A stretch of 28,133 nucleotides of DNA from a virus. Below the pieces are notes generated by a model, which was not told the DNA's origin, searched no databases, and worked only from the letters and a program-made list of their open reading frames with translations. The DNA lies in the IMG/VR virus record IMGVR_UViG_3300025732_000207, positions 1-28,133 of that record; one strand, given 5' to 3'. Of this stretch, positions 1 to 5,479 are shown one piece after another. The stretch's first letter is position 1. Every line of letters starts with the position of its first letter. Both the position numbers and the translations under genes were made by a program.

Positions 1-129
1 GAACAATTTGTGAATGACTGTTATTGTGTGGATCTTCCTGCTTTTCTTGTGATTGACTGGGAAGAGAGTTTCGATTCTCTTGATTTTGTCTTCACTGACA
101 ATGGTTATGTGTTTGATACTTGTTTTTAA
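1..129 (+). CDS. C-terminal fragment, possibly ArdA-like antirestriction protein
   Basis: The reading frame is open from base 1 and ends at TAA 127-129, so only the last 42 residues are present. The visible pattern is E-x-F-V near the start, then DLPAFLVIDWE, then TDNGYVF close to the end. It resembles the C-terminus of ArdA-type antirestriction proteins, where an E-F helix, an (I/L)P..L..YIDYE segment and a final G.VF motif are usual. ArdA proteins mimic DNA and block type I restriction enzymes. The assignment rests on a short resemblance; the N-terminal domains lie outside the window. The end of this gene abuts a 38-bp tandem duplication that also contains the start of the next gene. Confidence 0.5.
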   Translation, partial: EQFVNDCYCVDLPAFLVIDWEESFDSLDFVFTDNGYVFDTCF

Positions 130-193
130 TTATGCTTCTGAAACTAACTGACATTAACTGCTTTTAATTATGCTTCTGAAACTAACTGACATT
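124..193 (+). repeat. 38-bp tandem duplication (one full plus one 32-bp copy)
   Basis: Bases 124-155 recur exactly at 162-193, a period of 38 bp. The unit carries the end of the upstream stop region and the start codon plus first eight codons of the downstream gene. The first copy therefore encodes only an 11-codon decoy (ATG 132, TAA 165-167), while the second copy (ATG 170) opens the full 68-aa gene. Because 38 is not a multiple of three, the two starts are in different frames. Confidence 0.9.
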
Positions 194-376
194 GAGTTTG
201 ATTTTGAAGATTCATCTGGGGAACTTCCTTATGATGAACAGGTCGCAGTTGCTAAATCTGTGATTGGAGAAGTCTTTGAGGTTGAAGATGAAGATGAACT
301 TGCTGATTTGATTTCCGACCAAACTGGTTGGTGTGTAAAATCATTGGATTATCTTGTAATTATTGAATCTCATTGA
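170..376 (+). CDS. small acidic conserved cyanophage-type protein (family A)
   Basis: This is a 68-aa, strongly acidic protein of unknown function. It starts LLKLTDIEFDFED and ends with a TGWCVKSLDYLVII segment. It is clearly a paralogue of the protein at 1954-2172. They share T-D-I near the start, an (I/V)G-x-(V/I)-(W/F)-E-(V/A)-(D/E)-D-E-D core, and TGWC-x-x-S-(L/I)-D-Y near the C-terminus. The start at 170 is used because it gives the paralogue-like N-terminus; the duplicated upstream ATG at 132 closes after 11 codons. The next gene starts 1 nt after the stop, so the pair is probably cotranslated. No function can be assigned. Confidence 0.75.
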   Translation: MLLKLTDIEFDFEDSSGELPYDEQVAVAKSVIGEVFEVEDEDELADLISDQTGWCVKSLDYLVIIESH

Positions 377-377
377 A

Positions 378-572
378 ATGTCTGATTTTAACCGTCAAGA
401 ACTTGTTGAAGCATACATTGACCGTGTGCTTGATAATATGAGCACCAAAGATTTGATTCGGATTGTTGGGGACCAACTGGAAGAGAATCTCTCTACTTAC
501 AGTGATGAAGAACTACTCACTGAGGTTGAGGGATACTATCCTGAACTCCTCGGTCTAGAGGAATCTGCCTGA
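378..572 (+). CDS. small acidic conserved protein (family B)
   Basis: The 64-aa product starts at ATG 378, immediately after the previous TGA at 374-376. It has a helical, acidic character with the pattern ELVEAYIDRVLDNM, then SDEELLTEV, then GYYPELL. The protein at 4003-4218 has the same layout (helix, D-S-M-D/D-N-M-S, S-x-E-(D/E)-(I/L)-L-x-E, then a YY pair), so the two look like diverged paralogues. Small proteins of this type recur in T4-like cyanophages, but I know of no established function. The TGA stop at 570-572 is the first base triplet of the conserved intergenic module that follows. Confidence 0.75.
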   Translation: MSDFNRQELVEAYIDRVLDNMSTKDLIRIVGDQLEENLSTYSDEELLTEVEGYYPELLGLEESA

Positions 573-671
573 GTCCAATGATACCCTGTGCCACTTGTTC
601 TAGTGGCACAGTAAATGAGCACGGTGCCCAAAACGTGCTATATTAAGAGGGTGGAAGGGACCACCCCACCC
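570..671 (+). promoter_or_regulatory. intergenic hairpin-promoter module, copy 1
   Basis: The stop codon is part of TGAGTCCAATGATAC (570-584), which is identical in copy 2. A perfect 9-bp stem, TGTGCCACT (587-595) with AGTGGCACA (602-610), has a 6-nt loop. It is followed by GTAAATGAGCAC, then an extended -10 box TGcTATATT (636-644), with TGAGCA (616-621) at 17 bp in the -35 position. A GGGTGG/CCACCC stem (649-654 with 661-666) falls at the predicted transcript start. I infer a transcript-end hairpin followed by a promoter for the gene at 700; there is no U-tract, so factor-independent termination is uncertain. Confidence 0.65.
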
Positions 672-699
672 ACACTGTTCACCTTAACTTTATTTTATC

Positions 700-933
700 A
701 TGACTGCTGTTGCTACTCTGCCCCGTGATGTGATGGTTGGTATGCTCCGCAAGGGAGAAACTGGCAATGACATTCTGAACATTCTGAATGTCATTGTTCC
801 TGACAATGATGAGGTTGCAGATGCCCACGATGTTGAGTTCAATCGTGAGCAAGCATGTGAGGATCTCGGTATTGCTGATTGCCCCGAGAATGATGATGAG
901 ATTGCACGATACATGGAATCTGCTGCAGTCTGA
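700..933 (+). CDS. small conserved hypothetical protein (family C)
   Basis: The 77-aa acidic protein starts at ATG 700, after a leader of about 50 nt that carries a G-rich stem-loop. Near the N-terminus it has LRKGETGNDILNILNVI. This segment resembles LLSNAKDGNELINILNAI in the 32-aa product at 4797-4895, so the short gene looks like a minimal relative of this family. The rest is rich in D and E and contains an FNREQACEDLGI helix. No catalytic motif is seen and no function is assigned. It is the first gene after promoter module copy 1. Confidence 0.75.
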   Translation: MTAVATLPRDVMVGMLRKGETGNDILNILNVIVPDNDEVADAHDVEFNREQACEDLGIADCPENDDEIARYMESAAV

Positions 934-943
934 GTTTAATTTT

Positions 944-966
944 GGGGGGAGATTTATTCTCCCCTC
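944..966. other. short perfect hairpin between two small genes
   Basis: GGGGAGA (946-952) pairs with TCTCCCC (958-964) around a TTTAT loop, extendable by two pairs including one G-U. It lies between the stop at 933 and the ATG at 996. There is no T-tract after it on either strand, so it may be an attenuating or RNA-stabilising stem rather than a classic terminator. Confidence 0.55.
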
Positions 967-995
967 TGTGGAATAGTTCTTTACCCTTGATTCCA

Positions 996-1184
996 ATGTT
1001 TGTTATCTGTCCCGCATCTTTTGATCTGATTGAGGCAGAATGGTTTGATGATCTGTATGATGCAAAAGAGGATGCACTAGATTGGAGTGTTGAACTCTCT
1101 GGTGAAAATGTGATTGTGTATGAAGCACAAGAAGATGAAGATGGTTCATATGACTTTAATAAACTCTGCTCCATCTGTGCCTGA
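996..1184 (+). CDS. small acidic hypothetical protein
   Basis: The 62-aa product starts at ATG 996; an upstream in-frame TTG would run through the 944-966 hairpin and is rejected. The central segment AEWFDDLYDAKEDALDWSVEL is the most distinctive part: it resembles a short amphipathic helix followed by a strand (ENVIVYEAQ). The protein ends in CSICA. Small proteins with a YDAKEDALDWS-like core recur in cyanophages, but without a known role. The TGA stop (1182-1184) begins another TGAGTC module. Confidence 0.7.
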   Translation: MFVICPASFDLIEAEWFDDLYDAKEDALDWSVELSGENVIVYEAQEDEDGSYDFNKLCSICA

Positions 1185-1270
1185 GTCTAGTGTGAGACTG
1201 TGCCAGTTGTAGCACTGTCCACTATACCCCCCAAACGACCCCCTGCCCTGCTATACTGAACGGAGTTCAG
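1182..1270 (+). promoter_or_regulatory. intergenic hairpin-promoter module, copy 4 (degenerate hairpin)
   Basis: The module starts with TGAGTC at the stop codon. The hairpin is weaker than in the other copies: TGTGCCAGT is present on the left, but the right arm reads ACTGTCCAC, so only CAGT/ACTG (1204-1207 with 1214-1217) pair cleanly. An extended -10 box TGcTATACT lies at 1249-1257. CTGAAC (1256-1261) then pairs with GTTCAG (1265-1270) around a GGA triloop. The same triloop stem, with GAA, occurs at the promoter at 2567-2588. This is the likely promoter for the DUF2786 gene at 1280. Confidence 0.6.
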
Positions 1271-1279
1271 ACAAACGCA

Positions 1280-1954
1280 ATGGATCGCACTCAAGTTCTT
1301 GCTAAGATTCAGTCCATTCTGAAACTGCAAGAGAATACTACATTTGACGGTGAGGCATCTGCTGCTGCCGCAATGATTGATAAACTGTGCAAGCAGTATG
1401 GTATCACTATCAATGAAGCAACTGAAACTCAAGTTCTTGATGAAGAGTTTCTGTCATTCAAGAGAGTTAATACTGCTCTCACTCTTCTGCTCAATGCGAT
1501 TACATCTTTTTATGATGCAAAAGCATATCTGAAGAATGGTGATACTAAGTCTCTTCAGGTGATTGGTAGTGAAGCACAACAAATCCAAGTGCGACTCTAT
1601 TATGATTATCTGGTGCAAGTGATGGAGAAAGAAGCAGATGTTGCACATCAAGCAGAGAAAGTTCTTGCTTCTTTGACTGGTGCTACTGTTTCCCGCAGTT
1701 TCAAGATTAACTTCCGCAAAGCATTTGCTGATAAAGTTGCTCTGCGTCTGCGTGAAATGAAAGAAGCAGAAGGTCGAGTTCATGATGATGCAGAGGCAGT
1801 GAATAACAAACTGTCTGCAATGCGATTTGGACGTGCCAAGAAGATGAATGGTGCGAGTGGTGCTGGTGCCTATGCTGGTTCTAATGTTGGTGCTGGTGTT
1901 TCACTTAACCGTCAAGCAAGTGGTTCTGTGACTAAACAACTTTGCGGAGTTTGA
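1280..1954 (+). CDS. DUF2786-family protein
   Basis: The 224-aa protein is one of the few long genes in the accessory strip. Residues 4-45 match the DUF2786 pattern: a helix of the type xxLAKIQSILKL, then TTFDGEASAAAAMIDKL and KQYGITINEA. This domain occurs in many phage and bacterial proteins of unknown function, typically followed by a second alpha/beta domain, here residues about 60-180 (FYDAKAYLKNGD, VRLYYDYLV, SFKINFRKAFADKVALRLREM). Residues about 193-215 are a Gly/Ala/Ser-rich, probably disordered tail. The start lies 10 nt after the triloop stem of its promoter. The stop overlaps the next start (TGATG). The biochemical role is not known. Confidence 0.8.
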   Translation: MDRTQVLAKIQSILKLQENTTFDGEASAAAAMIDKLCKQYGITINEATETQVLDEEFLSFKRVNTALTLLLNAITSFYDAKAYLKNGDTKSLQVIGSEAQQIQVRLYYDYLVQVMEKEADVAHQAEKVLASLTGATVSRSFKINFRKAFADKVALRLREMKEAEGRVHDDAEAVNNKLSAMRFGRAKKMNGASGAGAYAGSNVGAGVSLNRQASGSVTKQLCGV

Positions 1955-2172
1955 TGATGCAATTCCAAATTACTGATATTCGATTTGATTGTTCTCTTGA
2001 TTGTGAGGATGATTGGGATGAATCCGATCAAATTGCAACTGAAGAGAAACTTGCTGAAGAATATATTGGTCAAATCTGGGAGGCAGATGATGAAGATGAT
2101 TTGATTGAAGAGATTACCTGTGCGACAGGTTGGTGTATTCTTAGCATTGATTACCGTATTATTCTGAACTGA
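1954..2172 (+). CDS. small acidic conserved protein (family A paralogue)
   Basis: The 72-aa product begins at ATG 1954, which overlaps the TGA of the DUF2786 gene by one base; a second ATG at 1957 is equally possible. It is a paralogue of the product of 170-376: FQITDIRFD at the start, a WEADDEDDLIEEI core and TGWCILSIDYRIIL at the end. The tryptophan-cysteine pair is invariant between the two. The extra DWDESDQIATEEK insert makes it slightly longer. The overlap implies translational coupling with the upstream gene. Function unknown. Confidence 0.75.
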   Translation: MMQFQITDIRFDCSLDCEDDWDESDQIATEEKLAEEYIGQIWEADDEDDLIEEITCATGWCILSIDYRIILN

Positions 2173-2178
2173 ACGAAA

Positions 2179-2502
2179 ATGAAACTGACGATTAACGAGT
2201 GCAAAGTGATGTGGGTTGTTGGTGCTGCCGAACGACTTGCAACTCTTGGTCTACTTTCACCTGATGTGCCACTGAAACTTTCTGCTGAGTCAATAGATTA
2301 TTTTATTGAAATTGACGAGCATCGAGATATTCTTTTTTCCAGTGATTTTGAGATTGCACAAATCTTCAAGGCAATCGCAAACTCCGAGAATGACTATGAA
2401 GTGAGTGATGAAGATACCAAGAATGTAATTGATTTGATTCTTGAGTATAAGAACAATCGCACTGAGATTGTGAAATACGCATTGTCTCATCAGACTGTGT
2501 GA
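2179..2502 (+). CDS. hypothetical protein
   Basis: The 107-aa product starts at ATG 2179, 6 nt after the previous stop. It is predicted to be mostly helical (VGAAERLATLGLL, FEIAQIFKAIANSE, DTKNVIDLILEYK) and moderately acidic. I see no motif that identifies a family. It ends at the TGA (2500-2502) that begins module copy 2, so it closes the transcription unit that starts at 1280. Confidence 0.7.
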   Translation: MKLTINECKVMWVVGAAERLATLGLLSPDVPLKLSAESIDYFIEIDEHRDILFSSDFEIAQIFKAIANSENDYEVSDEDTKNVIDLILEYKNNRTEIVKYALSHQTV

Positions 2503-2588
2503 GTCCAATGATACGGTGTGCCACTTGTACTGGTGGCACACTAAAAGAGCACGAGGGCACCTGAGGTGGTAGACTGAACGAAGTTCAG
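2500..2588 (+). promoter_or_regulatory. intergenic hairpin-promoter module, copy 2
   Basis: TGAGTCCAATGATAC (2500-2514) is identical to copy 1. TGTGCCAC (2517-2524) pairs with GTGGCACA (2533-2540). CTAAAAGAGCAC follows, then an extended -10 box TGgTAGACT (2567-2575) with AGAGCA (2546-2551) 18 bp upstream. CTGAAC (2574-2579) pairs with GTTCAG (2583-2588) around a GAA triloop at the presumed transcript start. It would drive the gene at 2598. Confidence 0.65.
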
Positions 2589-2597
2589 GGATGAGAA

Positions 2598-3176
2598 ATG
2601 ACTACTTTCACCGTCAACAAAAAGGGTCAAGAAATCAACTTCGAGAGCAAGTTTGATACTCTCTCGGATGCAAAATCTTATCTGTCGTACAATGTGAAGT
2701 TCAATACTTTTGTGAATGATCTGCTTGCGAAAAAGAATCTGACTGTTTCGCAAGAATCCTGGATTCATTATCTTGCAACTCAGGATCTGATTGATTCTGA
2801 AACTCCTGTTGTATTTGGTCCTTACAAGCAACTGGTGAACAAGATGTATGATGCTGGTGCATATCGCGCAACGAAGTTTCAAGTGCGACTGCCTGGTATT
2901 ACTCTTTCCACGGTGAATAAAGGTGCAAACATTGGTTGTGTTTATGTGTATGAGAACAATCAATATGTTGCAAAGATTACTGCAACTGGTGATCTGATTG
3001 GTAATGTTTCCGAAGATGTTAAGAATCTTCTGGAAGATGCCAATGATAATCTTCTGCAACTTGCAAAGATTTATGGTCACGAGACTGGCACTTGTTCGAT
3101 TTGTGCTCGCACACTGAATGATCCTCTCTCTGTGCAGATGGGAATTGGTCCTGTTTGTGCAAAACGTCTCGGTTGA
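2598..3176 (+). CDS. DUF6011-like zinc-motif protein
   Basis: The 192-aa protein has a C-terminal treble-cysteine motif: C166-S-I-C169, then LNDPLSVQMGIGPVC187. This matches the DUF6011 signature (C-x-x-C-x-R-x-L, DP.S...GIGP.C), a small probable zinc-binding module often appended to phage proteins that act on DNA or to helicase-like proteins. His161, five residues before the first cysteine, might supply a fourth ligand. The N-terminal part (residues 1-150) is not recognised; it contains an FDTLSDAKSYL helix and a strand-rich section near residues 95-130 (KFQVRLPGITLS, NIGCVYVYENNQYVAKI). It is the first gene behind promoter module 2. The zinc site is inferred, and the substrate is unknown. 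Confidence 0.75.
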   Translation: MTTFTVNKKGQEINFESKFDTLSDAKSYLSYNVKFNTFVNDLLAKKNLTVSQESWIHYLATQDLIDSETPVVFGPYKQLVNKMYDAGAYRATKFQVRLPGITLSTVNKGANIGCVYVYENNQYVAKITATGDLIGNVSEDVKNLLEDANDNLLQLAKIYGHETGTCSICARTLNDPLSVQMGIGPVCAKRLG

Positions 3177-3205
3177 GTTCTTTATTCCCTTTACCAGCTA
3201 AAACA

Positions 3206-3454
3206 ATGTTCGATCAACTTACTTTTCAACCGCATAATCTTCCTGGTGCAGTTCATGGTACATATAAGTTCAGCAATGGTTGGGAGATTTCTGTAGTTTC
3301 TGGACCTGCAGGATGTGGTTTATATGGTAATCTTGCAGATGAAACATATGAGGTTGCAATCATTCGACCGAATAATCATATGACTGATGATGTAAGTGGA
3401 TGGAATACTAAACAAGAAGTAAGTGCGATGATGTGGGTGCTATCTCAACTCTGA
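3206..3454 (+). CDS. conserved small hypothetical protein
   Basis: The 82-aa product starts at ATG 3206; the in-frame extension upstream overlaps the zinc-motif gene and is not needed. Distinctive features are FSNGWEISVVSGPAGCGLYG and VAIIRPNNHMTDDVSGW, followed by a QEVSAMMWVLSQL helix. It is probably a compact alpha/beta fold of a type seen in T4-like cyanophages, with no assigned activity. The next gene starts 5 nt after its stop. Confidence 0.7.
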   Translation: MFDQLTFQPHNLPGAVHGTYKFSNGWEISVVSGPAGCGLYGNLADETYEVAIIRPNNHMTDDVSGWNTKQEVSAMMWVLSQL

Positions 3455-3459
3455 GGAAC

Positions 3460-3666
3460 ATGACTGAAGTTCTAAGTTTCATGAATACATTATCCGATGA
3501 AGATTTGTATAATGAAGAGCAACTGTTGCGTAAGTTTCTTCATCTATCTCATGTTGAGTCGCACACCCCATGTGCCACCTGTAGCACTGGCACAGTAAAT
3601 GAGCACAGACCCCAAAGTGTGGTATTATTAAAGGGTGGAGGGAGCAGGGGTGCCTGTCCCACCTAA
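3460..3666 (+). CDS. small hypothetical protein with read-through C-terminus
   Basis: The 68-aa frame starts at ATG 3460. Only about the first 33 residues (TEVLSFMNTLSDEDL, EEQLLRKFLHLSH) look like an ordinary small acidic protein. The remaining 35 residues translate the hairpin, -10 box and G-rich leader of promoter module copy 3. At the other three modules a TGAGTC supplies the stop codon. Here TGAGTC (3555-3560) is present but one frame away, so a small indel near the 3' end probably removed the native stop. Alternatively, the ancestor always ended here in this frame. The N-terminal half is plausibly a real gene; the tail is probably accidental. Confidence 0.5.
   Translation: MTEVLSFMNTLSDEDLYNEEQLLRKFLHLSHVESHTPCATCSTGTVNEHRPQSVVLLKGGGSRGACPT
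3555..3663 (+). promoter_or_regulatory. intergenic hairpin-promoter module, copy 3
   Basis: TGTGCCA (3571-3577) pairs with TGGCACA (3588-3594). GTAAATGAGCAC follows, as in copy 1, then an extended -10 box TGgTATTAT (3620-3628) with TGAGCA (3600-3605) exactly 17 bp upstream. The leader carries a strong G-rich stem-loop: GGGA-(G)-CAGG (3640-3648) pairs with CCTGTCCC (3653-3660) around GGTG. It would drive the gene at 3690. Unlike the other copies, it lies inside an open frame from the upstream gene. Confidence 0.6.
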
Positions 3667-3689
3667 GTCCAATTCTTCATTTGATTAAG

Positions 3690-3863
3690 ATGACTGCTGC
3701 TCAACGAATGGAAAAGCAATTCTTTATTGAGTTCATTCGACTTATTGATGAAGTGCAGGGTAAGTCTAAACTTCCTTCACAGATTCATTCTTCTCGTAAA
3801 TCTGCTTGGGTAAAGCAAACACAAAATCCCAAGCAAAAGAAAGATGCACTGTCCCGAGTTTGA
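3690..3863 (+). CDS. small basic hypothetical protein
   Basis: The 57-aa product starts at ATG 3690, directly behind promoter module 3. The first half is a helix (QRMEKQFFIEFIRLIDEVQGK). The second half is rich in K, S and Q and carries a positive charge (SSRKSAWVKQTQNPKQKKD), unlike the acidic neighbours. A nucleic-acid-binding role is conceivable but no family is recognised. Confidence 0.6.
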   Translation: MTAAQRMEKQFFIEFIRLIDEVQGKSKLPSQIHSSRKSAWVKQTQNPKQKKDALSRV

Positions 3864-3871
3864 GTTCTAAA

Positions 3872-4006
3872 ATGCGAATTGCACTTTTGTTTGCTACAGT
3901 GTTCTTTGGTATTTCATTGACAGCAAATGCACTTGCAACTGTGAATGAGTATCAAGAAAAAAGAGCAGAACAATTCTGTCAAGTTCAACCTGATTTTTGT
4001 AAATGA
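3872..4006 (+). CDS. small secreted or membrane-anchored protein
   Basis: The 44-aa product starts at ATG 3872. Residues 1-22 form a signal-peptide-like hydrophobic segment: a short basic start (MR), a core of IALLFATVFFGISL, and an ANALA end resembling an A-x-A cleavage site. If cleaved, the mature part would be about 22 residues with two cysteines (FC and FC at the end), which could form a disulfide. It overlaps the next gene by ATGA (4003-4006), so the pair is translationally coupled. It may act in the host membrane or periplasm; no family is recognised. Confidence 0.6.
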   Translation: MRIALLFATVFFGISLTANALATVNEYQEKRAEQFCQVQPDFCK

Positions 4007-4218
4007 CTCTCACTCACACACAACTCGATAAGATTATTGAAATCTATGCTACGGCACTTGTTGATAGTATGGATGAAAAGATGCTTGAGAACTTTGTGTA
4101 TGAAACGATTGTAGAAAATATGTCTCATTCAAGTGAAGAGGATATTCTGAATGAACTCTATGCTTATTATGATGAAGAGGATGCTGATAGAATTGTAGAG
4201 TCTGTTTCTTCTCTCTGA
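4003..4218 (+). CDS. small acidic conserved protein (family B paralogue)
   Basis: The 71-aa acidic helical product overlaps the upstream stop by ATGA. Its pattern (QLDKIIEIYATALVDSMDEK, then SHSSEEDILNELYAYYDEED) parallels the product at 378-572, which suggests a duplicated family within this strip. No cofactor or catalytic motif is visible. Function unknown. Confidence 0.7.
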   Translation: MTLTHTQLDKIIEIYATALVDSMDEKMLENFVYETIVENMSHSSEEDILNELYAYYDEEDADRIVESVSSL

Positions 4219-4238
4219 CCTGTCCCGCATAAAAACAA

Positions 4239-4400
4239 ATGCTGATTAAAACTGTTTTCGACATTGAGACTAAGCAACCTGTTTATGCAGTTTGCAATTC
4301 CAATCATCGGTGCGGTTATGTCATCTATTCAATGACAAAAGCAATTCAAGCAGCACAATGTAAGGATTTCGATCAAGTTCAACAACTCTTCTCCAAATGA
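4239..4400 (+). CDS. small hypothetical protein
   Basis: The 53-aa frame starts at ATG 4239 and overlaps the next start by ATGA at 4397-4400. The sequence begins MLIKTVFDIETKQPVYAVCN, then HRCGYVIYSMTKAIQAAQC, with a final DFDQVQQLFSK helix. The overlap and frame preservation support it as real. Four residues, FDIE, resemble an exonuclease motif, but the rest does not fit such a domain, so I do not assign that function. Confidence 0.6.
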   Translation: MLIKTVFDIETKQPVYAVCNSNHRCGYVIYSMTKAIQAAQCKDFDQVQQLFSK

Positions 4401-4642
4401 CTAACACTTTTCAAACCGATCTGACCGAAACTTCTTATAATGGTTGGACGAATTATGAAACCTGGAATGTTGCTCTCTGGATCAACAATGATGAAGGTTT
4501 GTATAATCTTGCCCGTCAGTGTGGTGATTATCAAACCTTCGTAAATGAGATCGGTGTTGGATACTCTACTCCTGATGGTGTTAAGTATGCTGACCCCAAA
4601 GTAAATGCGGTCGAAATCAATAGTGATGTGTTCGACTTCTAA
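4397..4642 (+). CDS. DUF7249-like conserved protein
   Basis: The 81-aa product contains the distinctive stretch YNGWTNYETWNVALWINND at residues about 14-32. This motif is shared by many phage and bacterial small proteins grouped as DUF7249. A helix (GLYNLARQC) and an acidic C-terminal half follow. The ATG overlaps the previous stop, which implies translational coupling. The family is widespread in phages and plasmids, but I know of no established function. The family name is from memory of the motif, not from a search. Confidence 0.75.
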   Translation: MTNTFQTDLTETSYNGWTNYETWNVALWINNDEGLYNLARQCGDYQTFVNEIGVGYSTPDGVKYADPKVNAVEINSDVFDF

Positions 4643-4651
4643 TTCACACAA

Positions 4652-4795
4652 ATGAAAGAAATTACTTACAAGTTTACTCCTGATGAACTTGATGTTCTAC
4701 AAGAATTGATTGAATTTCATTCTGGTGCTGAATTACCAGAACATATCAATCAAGATGCTTATGATTCTCTCTTTGATAAAGTGATGTCTAATTAA
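4652..4795 (+). CDS. small acidic hypothetical protein (family D)
   Basis: The 47-aa frame starts at ATG 4652. It starts KEITYKFTPDELDVLQELIEF and ends AYDSLFDKVMSN. The layout (a short strand, an E-L or D-Q start of a helix, a spacer, then a final helix) is shared with the product at 5195-5353, so these are probably relatives. It is short, but supported by tight packing between neighbours. Confidence 0.6.
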   Translation: MKEITYKFTPDELDVLQELIEFHSGAELPEHINQDAYDSLFDKVMSN

Positions 4796-4796
4796 A

Positions 4797-4895
4797 ATGA
4801 AGAAAAAAGAAATGTGCCAATTACTATCTAATGCAAAAGATGGTAATGAACTCATCAACATTCTAAATGCAATCTTTATCTCGAAAAACAAATGA
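4797..4895 (+). CDS. very small protein (family C relative)
   Basis: The 32-aa frame starts at ATG 4797, one base after the previous stop, and overlaps the next start (ATGA, 4892-4895). The segment CQLLSNAKDGNELINILNAI resembles residues 17-33 of the product at 700-933. Conservation of that segment and perfect packing argue that it is expressed. Confidence 0.55.
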   Translation: MKKKEMCQLLSNAKDGNELINILNAIFISKNK

Positions 4896-5188
4896 AAACA
4901 ACAGTTAAAGATATTATTCAACAACTTGAAAAACTGAATCCTAATGATGCAGTCTTTTTCACTCTTTATACAAAGGAAGATGTAAAAGTATTTGAACATT
5001 ATGATCCAGTATCAAATGAAATTGTTTATCCATATAATGATGAACTAGCAGAACAAGTTCTATCTAATCTAGATTGTTATGATATAATCTATGAAACTGT
5101 TTATAAGTGTATGAATGATGAAATCTCTTATCAAGTAGATAAACTCTATAAACAAGAAAACATTACTCTTGAACCTGCTTCTTACTAA
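4892..5188 (+). CDS. conserved small hypothetical protein
   Basis: The 98-aa product starts at ATG 4892, overlapping the previous stop. The N-terminal segment TVKDIIQQLEKLNPNDAVFFTLYT has the form 'helix, LNP-(N/D)-x-x-V, strand' that is common in small phage proteins. The C-terminal half is a long acidic helix with many tyrosines. No function is assigned. Confidence 0.65.
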   Translation: MKTTVKDIIQQLEKLNPNDAVFFTLYTKEDVKVFEHYDPVSNEIVYPYNDELAEQVLSNLDCYDIIYETVYKCMNDEISYQVDKLYKQENITLEPASY

Positions 5189-5194
5189 TACACA

Positions 5195-5353
5195 ATGAAA
5201 GAAACATTTGTAAGGTTGAATGAAGATCAAATGAATCTCATTCTCTATTGCATAGAACAACAATCGTATGAACTCGATAGTAATGAATACACACTATGCG
5301 AAGGTATCATTGACTCTTTCAATCATGCTATTACTGAACTTAATGTGAAATAG
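5195..5353 (+). CDS. small acidic hypothetical protein (family D relative)
   Basis: The 52-aa frame starts at ATG 5195, six bases after the previous stop. The sequence KETFVRLNEDQMNLILYCIE is followed by a short spacer and CEGIIDSFNHAITELNVK. It has the same strand-helix-helix layout as the product at 4652-4795. It is the last gene of the accessory strip; about 1.2 kb without a convincing gene follow. Confidence 0.6.
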   Translation: MKETFVRLNEDQMNLILYCIEQQSYELDSNEYTLCEGIIDSFNHAITELNVK

Positions 5354-5479
5354 GTTAATATTAAGTTAATAAAAAAATGTATTAAAAAACATAGTTAAGT
5401 GTTTTGTAATGCTGACATTTATATTATGATAATGTTATATGATTGTCTCTCTATTCTCTCTAAACCCTTCTAATTAACT

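Noticed and set aside
679-1432. Several antisense frames opposite the small genes
   Set aside because: They are shadows of acidic + strand genes; the codon use, dense packing and promoters all support the + strand.
4239-4290. DEDD exonuclease motif in the 53-aa protein (FDIE)
   Set aside because: Only four residues match and the protein is far too short for the fold.
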